Below are positions 23,085 to 35,198 of a stretch of DNA of 64,000 nt, piece by piece. Source of the DNA: Linnemannia schmuckeri (taxonomy: Eukaryota > Mortierellomycota > Mortierellomycetes > Mortierellales > Mortierellaceae); NCBI GenBank assembly GCA_029449235.1, contig JANATG010000020.1, forward strand, positions 868,001 through 932,000, written 5' to 3'. The notes under the pieces were generated by a model. It searched no databases. It saw only the letters and a list, made by a program, of their open reading frames with translations, and was not told where the DNA came from. The translations under genes were made by a program, and so were the position numbers. Each line of letters starts with the position of its first letter. Position 1 is the stretch's first letter.

Positions 23085-24431
23085 ATGGGTATTTTCGACA
23101 AGTTCTTTGGGTTTATTAATCCAAAAACGTTTGCGCCCATCCTTGCGGGATGCTACGCCGTCATCGGGCTTGTCTTCATGATTCTCTCCTTTGGGCGCTG
23201 TAAGCCTTATTTATTTTTCTTCTTTCTCGCACGCAGAGAGAGGCTCAGGGTTTTGATTTTATCATGGGCGACGATAAAAGGAGGGCGTGCATGGATGGCG
23301 ATTTGTGGGCAGAGATTACTAGGGACTGGGGAAGAAGGATGGAGGGGGGAACTTGAAAGTTAGAAAGAGAGGGTGAGAAAATGGTGGTCGAACACTTCAC
23401 CAGTTGGTTGGATGTGCTCTCGTCAACCTTTGCCTGGACTTGACAGAGAGTGTAAAGAGAGGGAAATGAGTCTCGTCGGTGTACTCCTTCCCTTGACGTG
23501 ATTTGTTGCAGGATGTGTTTTCAATCGGATAGGGATTCGGACACGATTCGTTGTAATGATGAAAGAAAAAAAAAGAAAAAAAAAACTGTTCTGTGCGCGT
23601 TGCGAACGTGCTGCAGGCAAGAGGGCTGTCATTGCGCCAAGGACACACGAGCAAGGATTGACAGCTGCAGAGGGTATCTGGTGCATACATACGCCCTTCG
23701 TGCAACCTTCCCGACTAACTCACTTGTGTTTATTATTCAATGTAAAATAGGGATTATGCCACACGCGGAGAATGATCTGTCGATCCCATGGGGCGTTCTC
23801 TGCATTTTGCTGTTGATCACCGGTGTCTACGGTGTCTGGGCCACCACCAAGGTAAAATATAGTGATCAAAGTCTTTCATATCTGATCTGATCAATAGCTT
23901 TTTTGAAATGATATTCCGATCTGTACTCAAGCAACCCGGCCAGGGCTTATTCTAATTGTGACCTTCCTTCACTTTTCTTCTCTATTTTTTACTCTCCCAA
24001 CAACAACACAACAAAACAACAAACAACAACCACAGGGAAGCACATGGCACCACCGTCAGTTCGTCTCAGCATGCTGGGGCTTCTTCCTGATGCTCCTCTG
24101 CTGGGGAGTCGTCTACATCGCTGTCGAGATCCACCATAAGGAAAAAGTAAACGCCGGTTGCCTTGCTCGTAACGCCCCAGCTTGGGATCTCCAGAAATGT
24201 GACGATCGCCGCAAGACAGCTTCGATTGTTGCGATCATCTTGGTGACGATTGGGCTGCTGTTCGGATTTTATTTCACGCTGGTGTTGGGTCGGTGGGTGA
24301 GCTCGATCGAGTGGGCGGAGCATCTGGATGAGGAGAAGCGGTTGGCGGACTGGAGGGCTGGTAAGGCCGCGAACCCGCATATTAAAGAGCATTTCGCCGT
24401 CGAAGGACGTCCTTCTCAGGAGACCTCTTAA
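23085..24431 (+). CDS. Four-helix membrane protein of unknown function
   Basis: Exons 23085..23199, 23751..23851 and 24036..24431 give 203 residues. The first intron (551 nt) is long for this locus. Four hydrophobic helices are visible: about residues 17-37 (FAPILAGCYAVIGLVFMIL), 50-70 (WGVLCILLLITGVYGVW), 81-103 (ACWGFFLMLLCWGVVYIAV) and 138-158 (SIVAIILVTIGLLFGFYF). A loop between helices 3 and 4 carries two Cys (GCLARNAPAWDLQKC), possibly a disulfide. A charged, cytosolic-looking C terminus of about 45 residues follows. The layout resembles small fungal tetraspan/MARVEL-like proteins, but no family motif could be confirmed. The start ATG sits in a good context (cacaATGGG). Confidence 0.75.
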
Positions 24432-24699
24432 CGGAAGATACTGGGTAGTTAGTTCTTTTTCATATTTTTTAATATATACATATCCTGTAAGTGGTTGCAT
24501 GGACCAGTGATCAAAATCGTGTGTTGTGTGACTTGAGATTAGTGAGCTCATCAGGCTGTCTGTAAAGCTTTTTTTTTCTCCCACGCGCCTGGCTTGTGCA
24601 CTTCTTCTTGTCTTCCTTTCTTTTCTCTGCATTCACTCTCTCACTCACACTCATTCATTTACTCACTCAGCAACACGCCAAAAGTCAACATCAATAACA

Positions 24700-26977
24700 A
24701 TGAGCGACCAAGACAACGACAAAACCATCACACCACCAACCACAAAACTGGCAGGACTCTCGCTCAACCCAAACGCAGGCTCCTTTGTCCCCAGAGCTAG
24801 TGCAAAGACCTTTGTCCCCTCTTGGATGCCTCCTTCTCCAGCACCTGCACCAGCTGCACCACCGTCGTCCTCGTCAGGGATCGACTTTAACGCCCCTCCG
24901 CCTGCTGCAGTCCTCAACAAGGCCACTTCGGAGGTGAACGCGCCTCGATCGACAGCTGTGTCAAACAAGGCGACAGCCGTTGATCAGGTAGCGTCGCCGG
25001 TAGTAACGACGACTGGAGCATCGACTCCGGTTCCGACATTGGCGCCCTCTACACCGCGGGCCAGTACTCCTGTCCAAAAAACGCCATCATCCACAACAGG
25101 AGCGCCCAAAAAGACGACCCAGACTACTATAGCAGCAGTGAAAGGAGGAGCAGAGGAGGCGGATGAAGATGCGGTGGATCAGGAGACATTGACAGAGTTC
25201 TTTGGCAAGGAGCATATGAATGTGATATTTATTGGGCATGTTGATGCAGGCAAGTCGACCATGGGGGGACGTATTCTGTAAGTCTCTTTTTTTTGAAGTG
25301 CGTTTTGTGTTAGGATTTGTGCGTGTTCCTTGGAGGGGAGGGGCATTGAAACTCACGTGTATGTTGAATTTTGCTTGGGCGCAACCTCATAGGGAGGCGT
25401 CAGGGATGATTGACAAGAGGACGCTGGAAAAATATGAGAAGGATGCCAAGGAGGCAGGACGGGACTCGTGGTATCTGTCCTGGGCGCTGGATACGAATGC
25501 AGAGGAACGCGCCAAGGTAACATTTTCATGCATCATCTGCTCTCGTCCGCTCAACGGATTTCACATGGCTAATGTTTGTTTTGTTTACTGTGATGTGTGA
25601 TATTAGGGGAAAACGGTGGAGGTGGGACGTGCGTACTTTGAGACAGACACTCGACGGTACACGATCCTGGACGCACCCGGGCACAAAACGTATGTTCCCA
25701 GCATGATCGGCGGTGCTGCACAAGCAGATGTCGCAGTGCTGGTCATCTCTGCCCGTAAGGGAGAGTTCGAGACTGGGTTCGAGAAGGGTGGTCAGACACG
25801 GGAACACGCAGTGCTGGCCAAGAACGGGGGTATCAACAAACTGGTCGTCGTGATCAACAAGATGGACGACCCAACTGTGAACTGGTCCAAGGAGCGATAC
25901 GACGAATGTGTCGACAAGTTATCCCCCTTCCTCAAATCGAACCGGTACAACCTCAAGACTGACGTCACGTTCATGCCCGTCTCTGGGTACACGGGAGCCA
26001 ATATCAAGAAAGGGATCGATCCCAAGGATTGCGACTGGTATTCGGGACCCTCGTTGTTGGACTACTTGGACTCGATCGCGATTACGGACAGGAAATTGAA
26101 TGCGCCGTTCCGGATGCCTATCAGTGAAAAGTACAAGGATATGGGGACGATTGTTGTGGGCAAGATTGAGGCTGGGTCGATTAAGAAGGGAGCGCATGTG
26201 TTGATGATGCCTAATGCGGTCAAGGTTGAGGTTGCGAATATCTATAATGAGCTGGAGAAGGAGATTCCTGTGGCGGGCGTTGGTGATAATATCCGACTCC
26301 GCCTGCGTGGCATTGAAGAAGAGGTAAGTTGTATAAGTACACTGAAACACGCAAATGGGTCCAGGCAGCTGTTAAAAAAATATCATCGATTGTTTAAAAG
26401 GGTTGTCTTGCCAAGTGTCTCGGTTTCACTACAAAAACGGCCAATTTGCATATCGTATACTCTTTTCCCTTACTATTAGTACAAAACCTGCATTTGTCTT
26501 TCATGACAAAAACGTTCAAACATTTATCTGCTTTTTTCCCTACAAAAACAAACAAATGATCCTTAGGACGTGATGCTAGGATTTGTGCTATGCAGTCCCA
26601 AGCATCCAGTCCATGCAGTATCGAAATTCGAAGCAGCCCTAGGCATTCTCGACCTCAAGAACATCATCGCTTCCGGATACACTGCTGTCCTACACATCCA
26701 CACCGCCATCGAGGAGATCACTATTACAGCAATGCTGCATTTGATCGACAAGAAGACGGGCCGGAAATCGAAACGACCACCACAGTTCCTGAAGAAGGGT
26801 CAACAAGGGATTGTGATGATTGAGACTTTGGGGGGCGCATTGTGTGTGGAGACGTTTGCGGATTCGCCGCAAATGGGGCGGTTTACGTTGAGGGATGAGG
26901 GCAAGACAATTGCGATTGGCAAGATTATCAAGTTGTATGGTGCAGGTTCTGGAGCTGGAGATGAAGGTGCATTGTAG
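24700..26977 (+). CDS. SUP35: Translation termination factor eRF3 (Sup35-type GTPase)
   Basis: Exons 24700..25277, 25393..25516, 25607..26323 and 26567..26977 give 609 residues. GHVDAGKST (P-loop), DAPGHK (switch 2, G3) and NKMD (G4) are GTPase motifs, and KRTLEKYEKDAKEAGRDSW together with TGFEKGGQTREHA is diagnostic of eRF3 rather than EF-1 alpha or Hbs1. Domains 2 and 3 follow to FTLRDEGKTIAIGKI near the C terminus. eRF3 with eRF1 releases the peptide at stop codons in the cytosol. The N terminus has SLNPNAGSFVP directly followed by ASAKTFVPSW, two overlapping PAM2-type motifs for the MLLE domain of poly(A)-binding protein, in place of the yeast prion-type QN domain. The N-terminal third is otherwise Pro/Ala/Thr-rich. 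All GTPase motifs are intact. Confidence 0.95.
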
Positions 26978-27998
26978 AGAGAGTAGGGAGCATTCGGAGT
27001 GCAGAAATAAAAAATTGTCCCAGATGACAAGAAATAAGGGTCTGTCGTACAAGGTACAGGAAAGAAAGAAAGGAGTGGGCGTACAGGACCGTGCGTTTAT
27101 CTGCGGGAAAGACCACTGGGTGTTGGTCATGGACCTACAAGCCAGTCGAGTGCATGAGTTGTTCTTTTTGAACATCCGATTTGAATACAAAGAAAAAAGA
27201 TGGCTGGGAAGAGGAGGAAAAAGAAGACAGGATAAAATGGGAAGGAAGGGGAAAGAGTGAAAGGTGCGAGGGGAGAAGTGGGGTTGTTGTTGCTGTTGTT
27301 GTTGTTATGTTGGCTGAGATAGGAGGACGAAGAAGAGCGATGAGAGTACCTTACAGGGAGTACTTGAGAGGCGCACCAAAGAAGCGATGCTGCGGGAAAT
27401 TTCATTTCAGCGAGTGAGGGGAAAAGAGGGGTCCAAATGACGAAAGGGTGGCGAGACAGGGCTGAGGACTGGTTGGACTTTTGTTGCTGTAAAGTGGGTT
27501 AGTTTGGAAGGGTGGTGACGATAGCGGTAGGGGCCTGGACCAGTCCGCCCTTTTTACTCCGACTTTTTTTATCATGAAAACGGCTTCTTTTTTTTTTTTT
27601 TAGCATGTAGTTTCTCTTTCTTCTTCCTCTTCTTGACTGAACCCTGTATAATACAATACTCTTTTTTCATCCCTCTTCACTCTTTTGCCGCCACTTTTTG
27701 ACATCCTTCTTCCTCTTTTGCTTCTTCCTCTTCTTCCCTATTTTCTACCATACACCTCTCTTGCACTCTCTGTGACTCATTCCTTCAGGGAAAGCACATA
27801 CTCACATTCACACTATAACAACAACAATCTTTCATTCCTTCTTTCACCTCCTTGCATTCTACTCCCCACAAGAATCATACATTCACTCATCCTAATGTCA
27901 ATTCGCATTCAACAACAACAACACGCAACAACAACAGCATAACATTCAAATCACATTCACTTGATCAACCTCTCCAATAATACACAAAAGCCCCAAGA
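26978..27998. other. Intergenic, no gene seen
   Basis: Purine-rich 3' region of eRF3, then a C/T-rich leader with CAA/ACA runs just before copy E. No credible ORF on either strand. Confidence 0.6.
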
Positions 27999-30358
27999 AT
28001 GGGTGCAATATCGCTTCGATGTGTCACCGTCAACGGTACTCGACTGGTCGGCATGTCGTATACACACTCGCTCAAGGACACAGACAATATGCAGGACAAC
28101 TACGTCGCTCTCGTCCAGTCCAACGACAACCCGACCTCAATCGACACCATGACCTGGTCCCTTATTGCCGCCTGGCCCAGAGAGATGTACTACCCACAGG
28201 ACTACTCACCCATGGTCTGCCATGTAGACCAACAAACAGGTGTCTTCACCATGATGTCCGCCTTCAATCTCACCGATCCCAATTACACACCCGATCCGTC
28301 GGTACCCCAACGACCTTCGGGGGGGTTCCAATACGACCCGCATACCTCGATTTGGACCAATTTTAGCTTGTCGCCAGACTACCTCTGGGGGGATGTGACG
28401 GACAGTTTTGCAGTGTTTGAGTGGCCTGGTACGACGACGCTTGTGCAGGCGAATGTGGGAACGACAAACACTGTCAGTCTGGGCGTTTTGAGCAAAGATG
28501 CAAAGGGTGCTCCCCAGTTTGTCAATGCTCTCAATTGGACACTTGTAAGTGCGGACAATAATTTCTTTATTTGTTTTTTGTTTGGTGTTTAGATTCGATG
28601 ATTGCCTTCTTAATTTAGCAGAACCCAAAAGAGGCACTAACGTTTCGGGTCAATTGCTTATTGCTGAAATAGGATCCTTTGAAGTATGGGTATCCAAGTC
28701 GGCTTGTCTACGGAAACAATGTTCTTTACCAGTTTGGAACCCTTCTCGCCAATAACAGGACAGGAAAACTTAACACAATCTTGACCAGGATACCCCTCTC
28801 CGGTGGCCTCAACTCATTCATGCCACCAACAAACCTCCAGACATACAACGCCTCCAGCATGTCGGACTGTGCTCCCGGTTATATCTCGACTTCATTTTAC
28901 AAGGATATTTTGTATGTATTCTGTCAAGGTGCAGACGGACCCATCGGACCAGGACCAGGGATTGTCATGAGGTTCAAGGACGGACCCTCCTTTCAGGACA
29001 AGGCACTCTCTCCTCCCAACCTGACCGACATTGACCGGTTATCTGGAGCAGCGATCCAGCCCATTGGTGGAAACGCCGCTGGGACACAGGACCCGTTTGC
29101 TTTCATTGTTAACGCACCGGGATACTGGGAGGTTCAGAGCATATCCCTGGGAGAAGCCACACTTGGTGATGCAAGCTGGGGTGATTACAACATCAACATC
29201 ACGGCCTCTTATGGAGACCTATATACCGACCCTCCAAATCACACTCCAGCAATCGTCGGTGGGTCTGTCGCTGGAGGGATCTTGGCTATAGCGCTCACCT
29301 TGTACTTTGTTCTGCGGAAACGATGGCCCGCATGGCGCAGGAAACTGGGGACAAAGATTATCGAGGCGATGATGAAGGATGACCAACTGAACGGATCGGA
29401 TAAGGACTGTGTCAACAAAATCGAGGACCCATCGTCATCGGTTGATCTGGACGGCAGGGACAAGATTTTGGTGACGGAGGATATGGAGGAGAATGGGATT
29501 GATGTGTCGACAGGATATATGAGAGAGGTCGGGCTTGCGCACCATCCACGGCCGACGATCACTACTACCATGGCAGGAACTGTAACGACGACGACAGCGG
29601 GACCAGACAGTAGGCATGATGGGTCTTCGCATCATATTGTCACCTCTGGAGCCAACAGCAGGATGATAGGACATTCAGCTGTACTGCGGTCGATGTCAAG
29701 TACATCGCCCTATGGCCAGGACTATGAGCTGGCCATCCAGCATCCACAGCAGCCCCAGTCCATTACTTCAACAAGTACTACCAACAATTCTTCGTCGTCA
29801 ATATGGACAGAGTCCATACCACCACTCCCAAAAGCCCACCAACAACAACACAACCAACATCAACACCATCCAACTGCACCTTACATTTATACCCATTCAG
29901 ATTCATCTCTGTCACCACTTGCACCCGCACCCCCACCACTTGCGGCCACACCAATCCCTTTCCGATCCACAGGAAGCCCACCTATCCCGCCTTCGATCTC
30001 TTCAAAGGAACACGAGGCGTGGTCTCACGTCCACGGAGATTCTGACTCTGCACCGCCCTACAGTCAGACCCCCGAGACGCATCACTATAACATGACCTAC
30101 CGGCCATCGTCCTCCTCGTCTTCGTCGTCATCATCAATGATGTGCAGACCAGTCGCGTTCCCTATACCCCCCATCCCTTCAGCGCCTCCGGTCGCTATGT
30201 TTGAGCATAATCATCCCCGGGAACAATCTCTGGAGCGTGTGTCTACCCCAGTTCCGAGAGCTCCACAGGCGATCTTACAGAGCTCTGTAGCGTCGAGCTC
30301 TTTCCCTTCGTTGGGGTTCACTGCGGGGGTTTCTCGCCGGACGCGGCGAAGCTTTTGA
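27999..30358 (+). CDS. Array member E, intact, longest tail, single intron
   Basis: Exons 27999..28544 and 28673..30358 give 743 residues. It begins MGAISLRCVTVNGTRLVG and has the blocks QTGVFTMMSAF, TTLVQANVGTTNTVSLG and NNVLYQFGT. The second intron of the family is absent, so exons 2 and 3 are fused. The helix at about 375-397 (AIVGGSVAGGILAIALTLYF) is followed by RKRWPAWRRK. The tail is about 345 residues and carries GLAHHPRPTITTTMAG (from about 469), His/Gln/Thr-rich stretches, a run of Ser near 30105-30135 and a C terminus rich in Arg. Several NxS/T sequons lie in the ectodomain. It sits just 1.0 kb after the eRF3 gene, at the right edge of the housekeeping block. No signal peptide. Role unknown. 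Confidence 0.8.
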
Positions 30359-30519
30359 GGTGTGCCATTTCATATGAAATAAAGCCCAAGAGACAGTACT
30401 CTCGGTGTCTTTGTTTTCGTTATTTCTTTATTCCACAACCTCATTATTGTCACAACCCCTGTTATTATTTTAACGAATTCACCATAGAAATTTGTTTACT
30501 CACCCTACAAAAAAAGAGC

Positions 30520-30630
30520 ACCGTTCCCACCACGAGCGCCGTCTCAACCATGGGCACCGCACCCATCCCGAGCACCGTCTCGACGTAGAGCATCGTCTCT
30601 CAAACTGGCACCGCTCCAGACTGTGCAAGC
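30520..30630. repeat. Imperfect short tandem repeats (GAGCACCGT units)
   Basis: Units of about 18 bases beginning GAGCACCGT, GAGCGCCGT, GGGCACCGC, GAGCACCGT and GAGCATCGT follow one another. A second imperfect direct repeat (GATCACATG...GACGATGTCATC and GATCACATG...GACAATGTCATC) lies at 30675-30750. Confidence 0.6.
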
Positions 30631-31492
30631 GCAATATGCTGACTCCTCACCGCAGGTAAGTCTTCATCCGCAGATCACATGCGAGAACTAAAGACGATGT
30701 CATCATCATCAGTGGATCACATGTAGAAAATAAAAAGACAATGTCATCTTTACTTTCCTTTATGGGATGATGCAAACGTTGATGTCTACGATGTCACAAG
30801 ATGTATGCACGTATGAGAATGAGTTGTTTCTTCTCTTTTCAAAGCACGCCATCCTTGCATGAGTGTTATTGAACCACATCTTGATGTCCTTGAACCAATC
30901 AGCATTCATGAGAGGAGAAAAAAGAAGCATAAAAAGATGTCGGCTGTCACTTCCTTCCCACAGCATCAAACAACCAGTGCAAGCTACACGAGCCCAGCCG
31001 ACTTTGCAATCACCGCACTTGCGAGCGCAAAGTCCATCATCAGACCCTCCTTTCCCTGCCAGAACCTCGCTGCGTCTGGTGATTGGTCGGAGGAGAGCGT
31101 TGACGACCTCGACAAGACGACATACTTTTCGCAAACCCCAGCTGTGGGACCTTTCTTGCCCTCGCCAGGTTGAGGAAATTTTCTTTCACCACGATACTTT
31201 TTTACTTTTTTTTTTCTCTCCGAATCAGTAGAGACACTTTCTGCATTATTTAAAATGCTTTTTTGACGATGCTTTAGTGGCAAAAGGTATCACTTTTTTC
31301 ATATTACTCGTCTGACTGTTGTCTTTAGTATGACAACAAGGGTCATGGTCAACCATGGCGCTGATCCGAAAGAGGCAACCAAGAAGAATCGAAAAAATCA
31401 CAAACACAGAGATTTAGATCGGAACCTTAGCCGGACGCCGCTTTTTTTTGTTACAATAACTGATATTACCAGGGTCAACGGCATCCCCTCGC

Positions 31493-31515
31493 TTTTTTTT
31501 TTTTTTTTTTTTTTT
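31493..31515. repeat. Poly-T tract upstream of copy F
   Basis: 23 consecutive T, about 200 bases before the start codon of F. Comparable tracts lie at about the same place before I and K. Confidence 0.85.
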
Positions 31516-31715
31516 GTTCCTTAATTCCAGCTCTCATTTTTCTTGACTTTTTACCTTCCACTTTCTTTCACCTCTATCCGCACCCTCATACCTACTTCCT
31601 TCCTCCTCTTCCTTTTTGACGCAGCGTCACGTCTCTTTGACAACGACTCGTCTCCTCTTTGCCACCTCATAATATCTCCTACTAAAAACACAAGCAACAA
31701 AACGACTACGGCAAA

Positions 31716-34169
31716 ATGGGCTACCTGAAACTGGAATGCTTGACATCTGATCCGACTCAAACAACTTTCTACGGTTTCGCCTACACAACCCGATACCGCT
31801 ACCAATACTCCGATGGAACTTCCGTTACACCCCGCAATTCCCCTCAACCTCTCGAAGCCGTCCTCGTCAAATCCAACGCCTCCCCAGCCTCGCCCAAGTT
31901 TATGGGCAACGAGGTCACATGGACAGTTGTCTCGCGGATTAGTTCTGGGCACTTCACGACGCCGGTGTTTGATCGCGTTAAAGAGAGTTTTGGGTTTGTC
32001 TGTGCAGTGGATGGGAAGGGAGTGTTTACGATATTTGGGTCCTACAACCACTCGATGGGCAATCGATATGAGATGGCGAGAGGGTACCAGTATGATCCTG
32101 CGGGTGCTTTAAAGGAAGGGGAAAGGTTTGAAGGCTTTGAAGGGCCCGGAAGGTGGATGAATATTTCGAGACACCCTAATTTTGATTGGAGTTTACCTTT
32201 TGTTGCGAAGACCCTTGGGTATGTTGGTGATGGTGGGAGTGGATTGATGGTGCATGCCTCTATCTCGCGGGCTAGCAACGTTAACGGTGTTTTGATGTCA
32301 GGGAGCAGTAATGCCGTCCGTGTGTCTCTCATGGATGAAGTGAGAAAGTATCTTTATGAAAGTGGTAGTTGGAATATGGTATGGTTCTTCTCAGACAAAA
32401 AAAAACAGAAAAGAAGTGTGTTGTGCGTTATGTTATGTCTGCGCTGCTTTAAATTCCTTTATTCTAAAAAAGCACAAACAACACAACTTCCTCCCCCTCT
32501 TCCTTTACGAAAACACAATAGAATGAGGGCGTTCAAGGGAATGTGCTGTCGATAGCCATTGGCAACGGCTACCTCTATACGTTCGGCGAGAAACTGGCCT
32601 CCCCGCCATCTACCAACAAAACCGCCTGTCTGTCAGCATTCCCGCTTCCATCGGTGATTTCAGAAATCTCCCCAAAGCAACCGGCAGATGCTGATGTCAA
32701 GGTCTTTAATACGAGCCGGATTAGTGCCGGGTGTGATGGATCTCTGCCGCCGCTTATGAGTGTTTATCATGGCGCTTTGTCGATTATTTGTTACAAAGTT
32801 GTACGTGAAAAGCTCATAACTAAGCAAGTGAATAGATGTTTTCTTAGTGGCTAATTAATTAGGTTACTCCCTTGACAACGACAATAACAGAGTGCTGTGT
32901 TAACAAAAATTGAAATTCATTTCATTAATTTCCCTCTTTATAACTTTCTAGCAAGATAGAGAATATTCCTCCACACAAGGCTATCTCGCCACAGAATACC
33001 TAATCCCAGACCCGAACAACCCGAACAACATCAACCTCACTACTACAGTTCAACTATCAACATTCGACGAAAACATCACAGCCATCGAATTTGCCGTCCC
33101 CATTGGAGGGGGCTCCAGTGACGCGATCAATGGCGGGGGCATTAACCAAGGTCCTCGATTTTTCCTGATGCAGTCGTCTTTGAGAGATCTCGGATTGTTG
33201 AAAGCTTTGACAAAGGCGCCCAATAGTATGGATAGACGCCTTTATAGTCTCCCTCGTCCTACAGTGTCGGATCCTGTGGGTGAAGGGGGCAGCCCCATTA
33301 TCGTGCCGAAGGAGGAGTCGAATATTGGAGGGATTATTGGAGGCGTTGTGGCGGCGTTTGTTGTCTTGGGGATCATTGTTTATTTCGTGAGAAAGAGGAG
33401 GATAGAGATGAGGAGGAGAAAGCAGGTCGTCAATCCACCGGCACTGGGGAGTACGGGTAGTGGTGGTAGGTTCAAGCAAGTTTCACAACTGATCGGTGTC
33501 TCTCATGGCAAAAACACAGGCACAGGCAACAACTATAGCAACAGACACAACACCATACCTCAGCATCCACCACAAAAGGGCGAACCTACTACTTACAGCA
33601 CCCCGGCAGGACAATACCCCGTCACCAGCTTCTCAGGTGGTCAATCGACGCCGACAACTATTACTCCCGTGGCATCCATTACGTCCATACCATCGCAACA
33701 ACAGCAGAGTATGCAGGAGCAGATGCAGGGGTTGCAGTTCTCGAGCCACCCTCGGCCCAATTTTGTCACGACTGCCTCACCAGCATCAACTGCAACAGCA
33801 ACTGTAATCAACGCGTCTGCTGCTGTCTCAGGACCATACTCAGGAGGAGACACAGGAGGATCACCTCAAGTGCTGTGGCAACCAAAACCATTTGTCCCGC
33901 CTGCTCGCCCAGTCAGTGGCATAGGGTTGCCATCACCCAACGCAGCGGGTCACTCTCCCAGCGCTTCTTCTGCTACCGCGTTTTCTAGTACGACTGCTGC
34001 GCAGACCTCTCCGTATCGCGACCCACAGGATAATGTGCCCTCCTCGTCTCCTCCTTCAGTACCTCGCGGTACAAGACCCAGTCCTGAACTTGGCTCGGCA
34101 TCGTCTCCCCATGCCCTCCTGGTGAGGTCTCATAACCCACAATATGTTGACGAGACGCATTTGCGTTAG
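31716..34169 (+). CDS. Array member F, intact single-pass membrane protein
   Basis: Exons 31716..32378, 32522..32800 and 32952..34169, all multiples of three, give 719 residues. N terminus MGYLKLECLTSDPTQTTFYG; blocks CAVDGKGVFTIFG, GYQYDPAGAL, GLMVHASISR and IAIGNGYLYTFGE are shared with I, K and B. Four or more ectodomain Cys are in conserved positions. The helix at about 440-461 (GGIIGGVVAAFVVLGIIVYF) is followed by VRKRRIEMRRRKQ. The tail has a Gln-rich, coil-like segment (SMQEQMQGLQ), the motif QFSSHPRPNFVTT from about residue 576, a WQPKPFVPPARP block and SVPRGTRPSP near the end. No in-frame stop or frameshift is visible. This is a good representative of the HPRP subfamily. Function unknown. 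Confidence 0.83.
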
Positions 34170-35198
34170 AAAATAAATATTCTCAAGCACATGCACACAT
34201 ATACTTCGATGTAGAAGATCATATTTGGCTGTGGTTTACGCCATCGACGAAGACGACAGCATGAAATAAAATTTGCATAAACGAATCTGAAGCTAGACGC
34301 GTACTTTCAGTCTTTTCTTTCCCTTCCCATGTTTGCACAAGGAGGTCAATGGTCTTTTTTTAGTTTGAGCAATTAGTAAGGCTGACAATTTAAAGGAAGG
34401 GAGGTTGTTTGCTCTTTTATTTTCCGATGAAACGAAAAAAACTTACGTGGAGAATGTACAGCAGGTTGAGCTGCCGAAGGAAGGAAGGAACCAGAAAGTA
34501 AAACAAAATGGCCACCTTTGGCCTGTCGCCGCTACTCATGCATACTTTTTACTTCCCTTTGTGTGCGTGTGAATGCTTATTTTCAAACTCAGTTCAGGTA
34601 CGATCAGTCCTTGGGGAGAATAAAAGAGGGAGGGAGGGAGGAGAGCTAAATTTCGACCCAAAATAGAAGCAATTTGCCTTCCCCACCTCACCTGGAGCAT
34701 GGTGGTGCATTTGACGGAGGCTTTTGCTTGGCTTGGCAAAAGTGTCAGGGAACGACAATAAGGAAGCTGAAGCGTGAGAAGGTCGATCAGGTACAGTAAA
34801 AGGAAGTGAGGGGGCAGAGAAGGTTTGTTTGTTAGTAGGTGCCGAAAAAAAATAATCAATATCGTCTTCTTGGCTAACAGAAGCAACTGTATTTTTTTTC
34901 TCCCTCGGTATTTTTTTTTGTACTTGGAAATCAAAGACCATGCCTGTTTGGCATGTTGGCTCGCAAATAAGGAAAGGACGAACGAAGTTAGAATCATCAC
35001 ACACACCGACGACTCTCTTCCTTACCCTCACCCTTTCTATCCATCATCCTTCTCTTTCTGCTTCGTGTTTTCCATCACAGACAATCTCCCGTATTTTCTT
35101 CTCTTCTTCCGCCGTCCATTTCTTCTCTCCTACCGACATCCACGCCTCCACACCCTCACAACCCATCACTACACAAAAACTAAACAAAACACTCCATT
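34170..35198. other. Intergenic, 5' region of pseudogene G
   Basis: No gene seen. An AACTCAGTT box lies at 34586-34594, 613 bases before the G start, followed by CAGGTACGATCAGTCC, similar to the sequence after the same box at 38514. Confidence 0.55.

Larger units (their letters stand above)
30359..31715. other. Intergenic between copies E and F
   Basis: Holds the short repeats above and a poly-T run just before copy F. Overlapping frames on both strands at 30760-31280 have no family resemblance and no splice-consistent start. Confidence 0.5.

Noticed and set aside
30040..30075. PPxY motif in copy E
   Set aside because: The sequence is APPYSQ, which does not fit P-P-x-Y.
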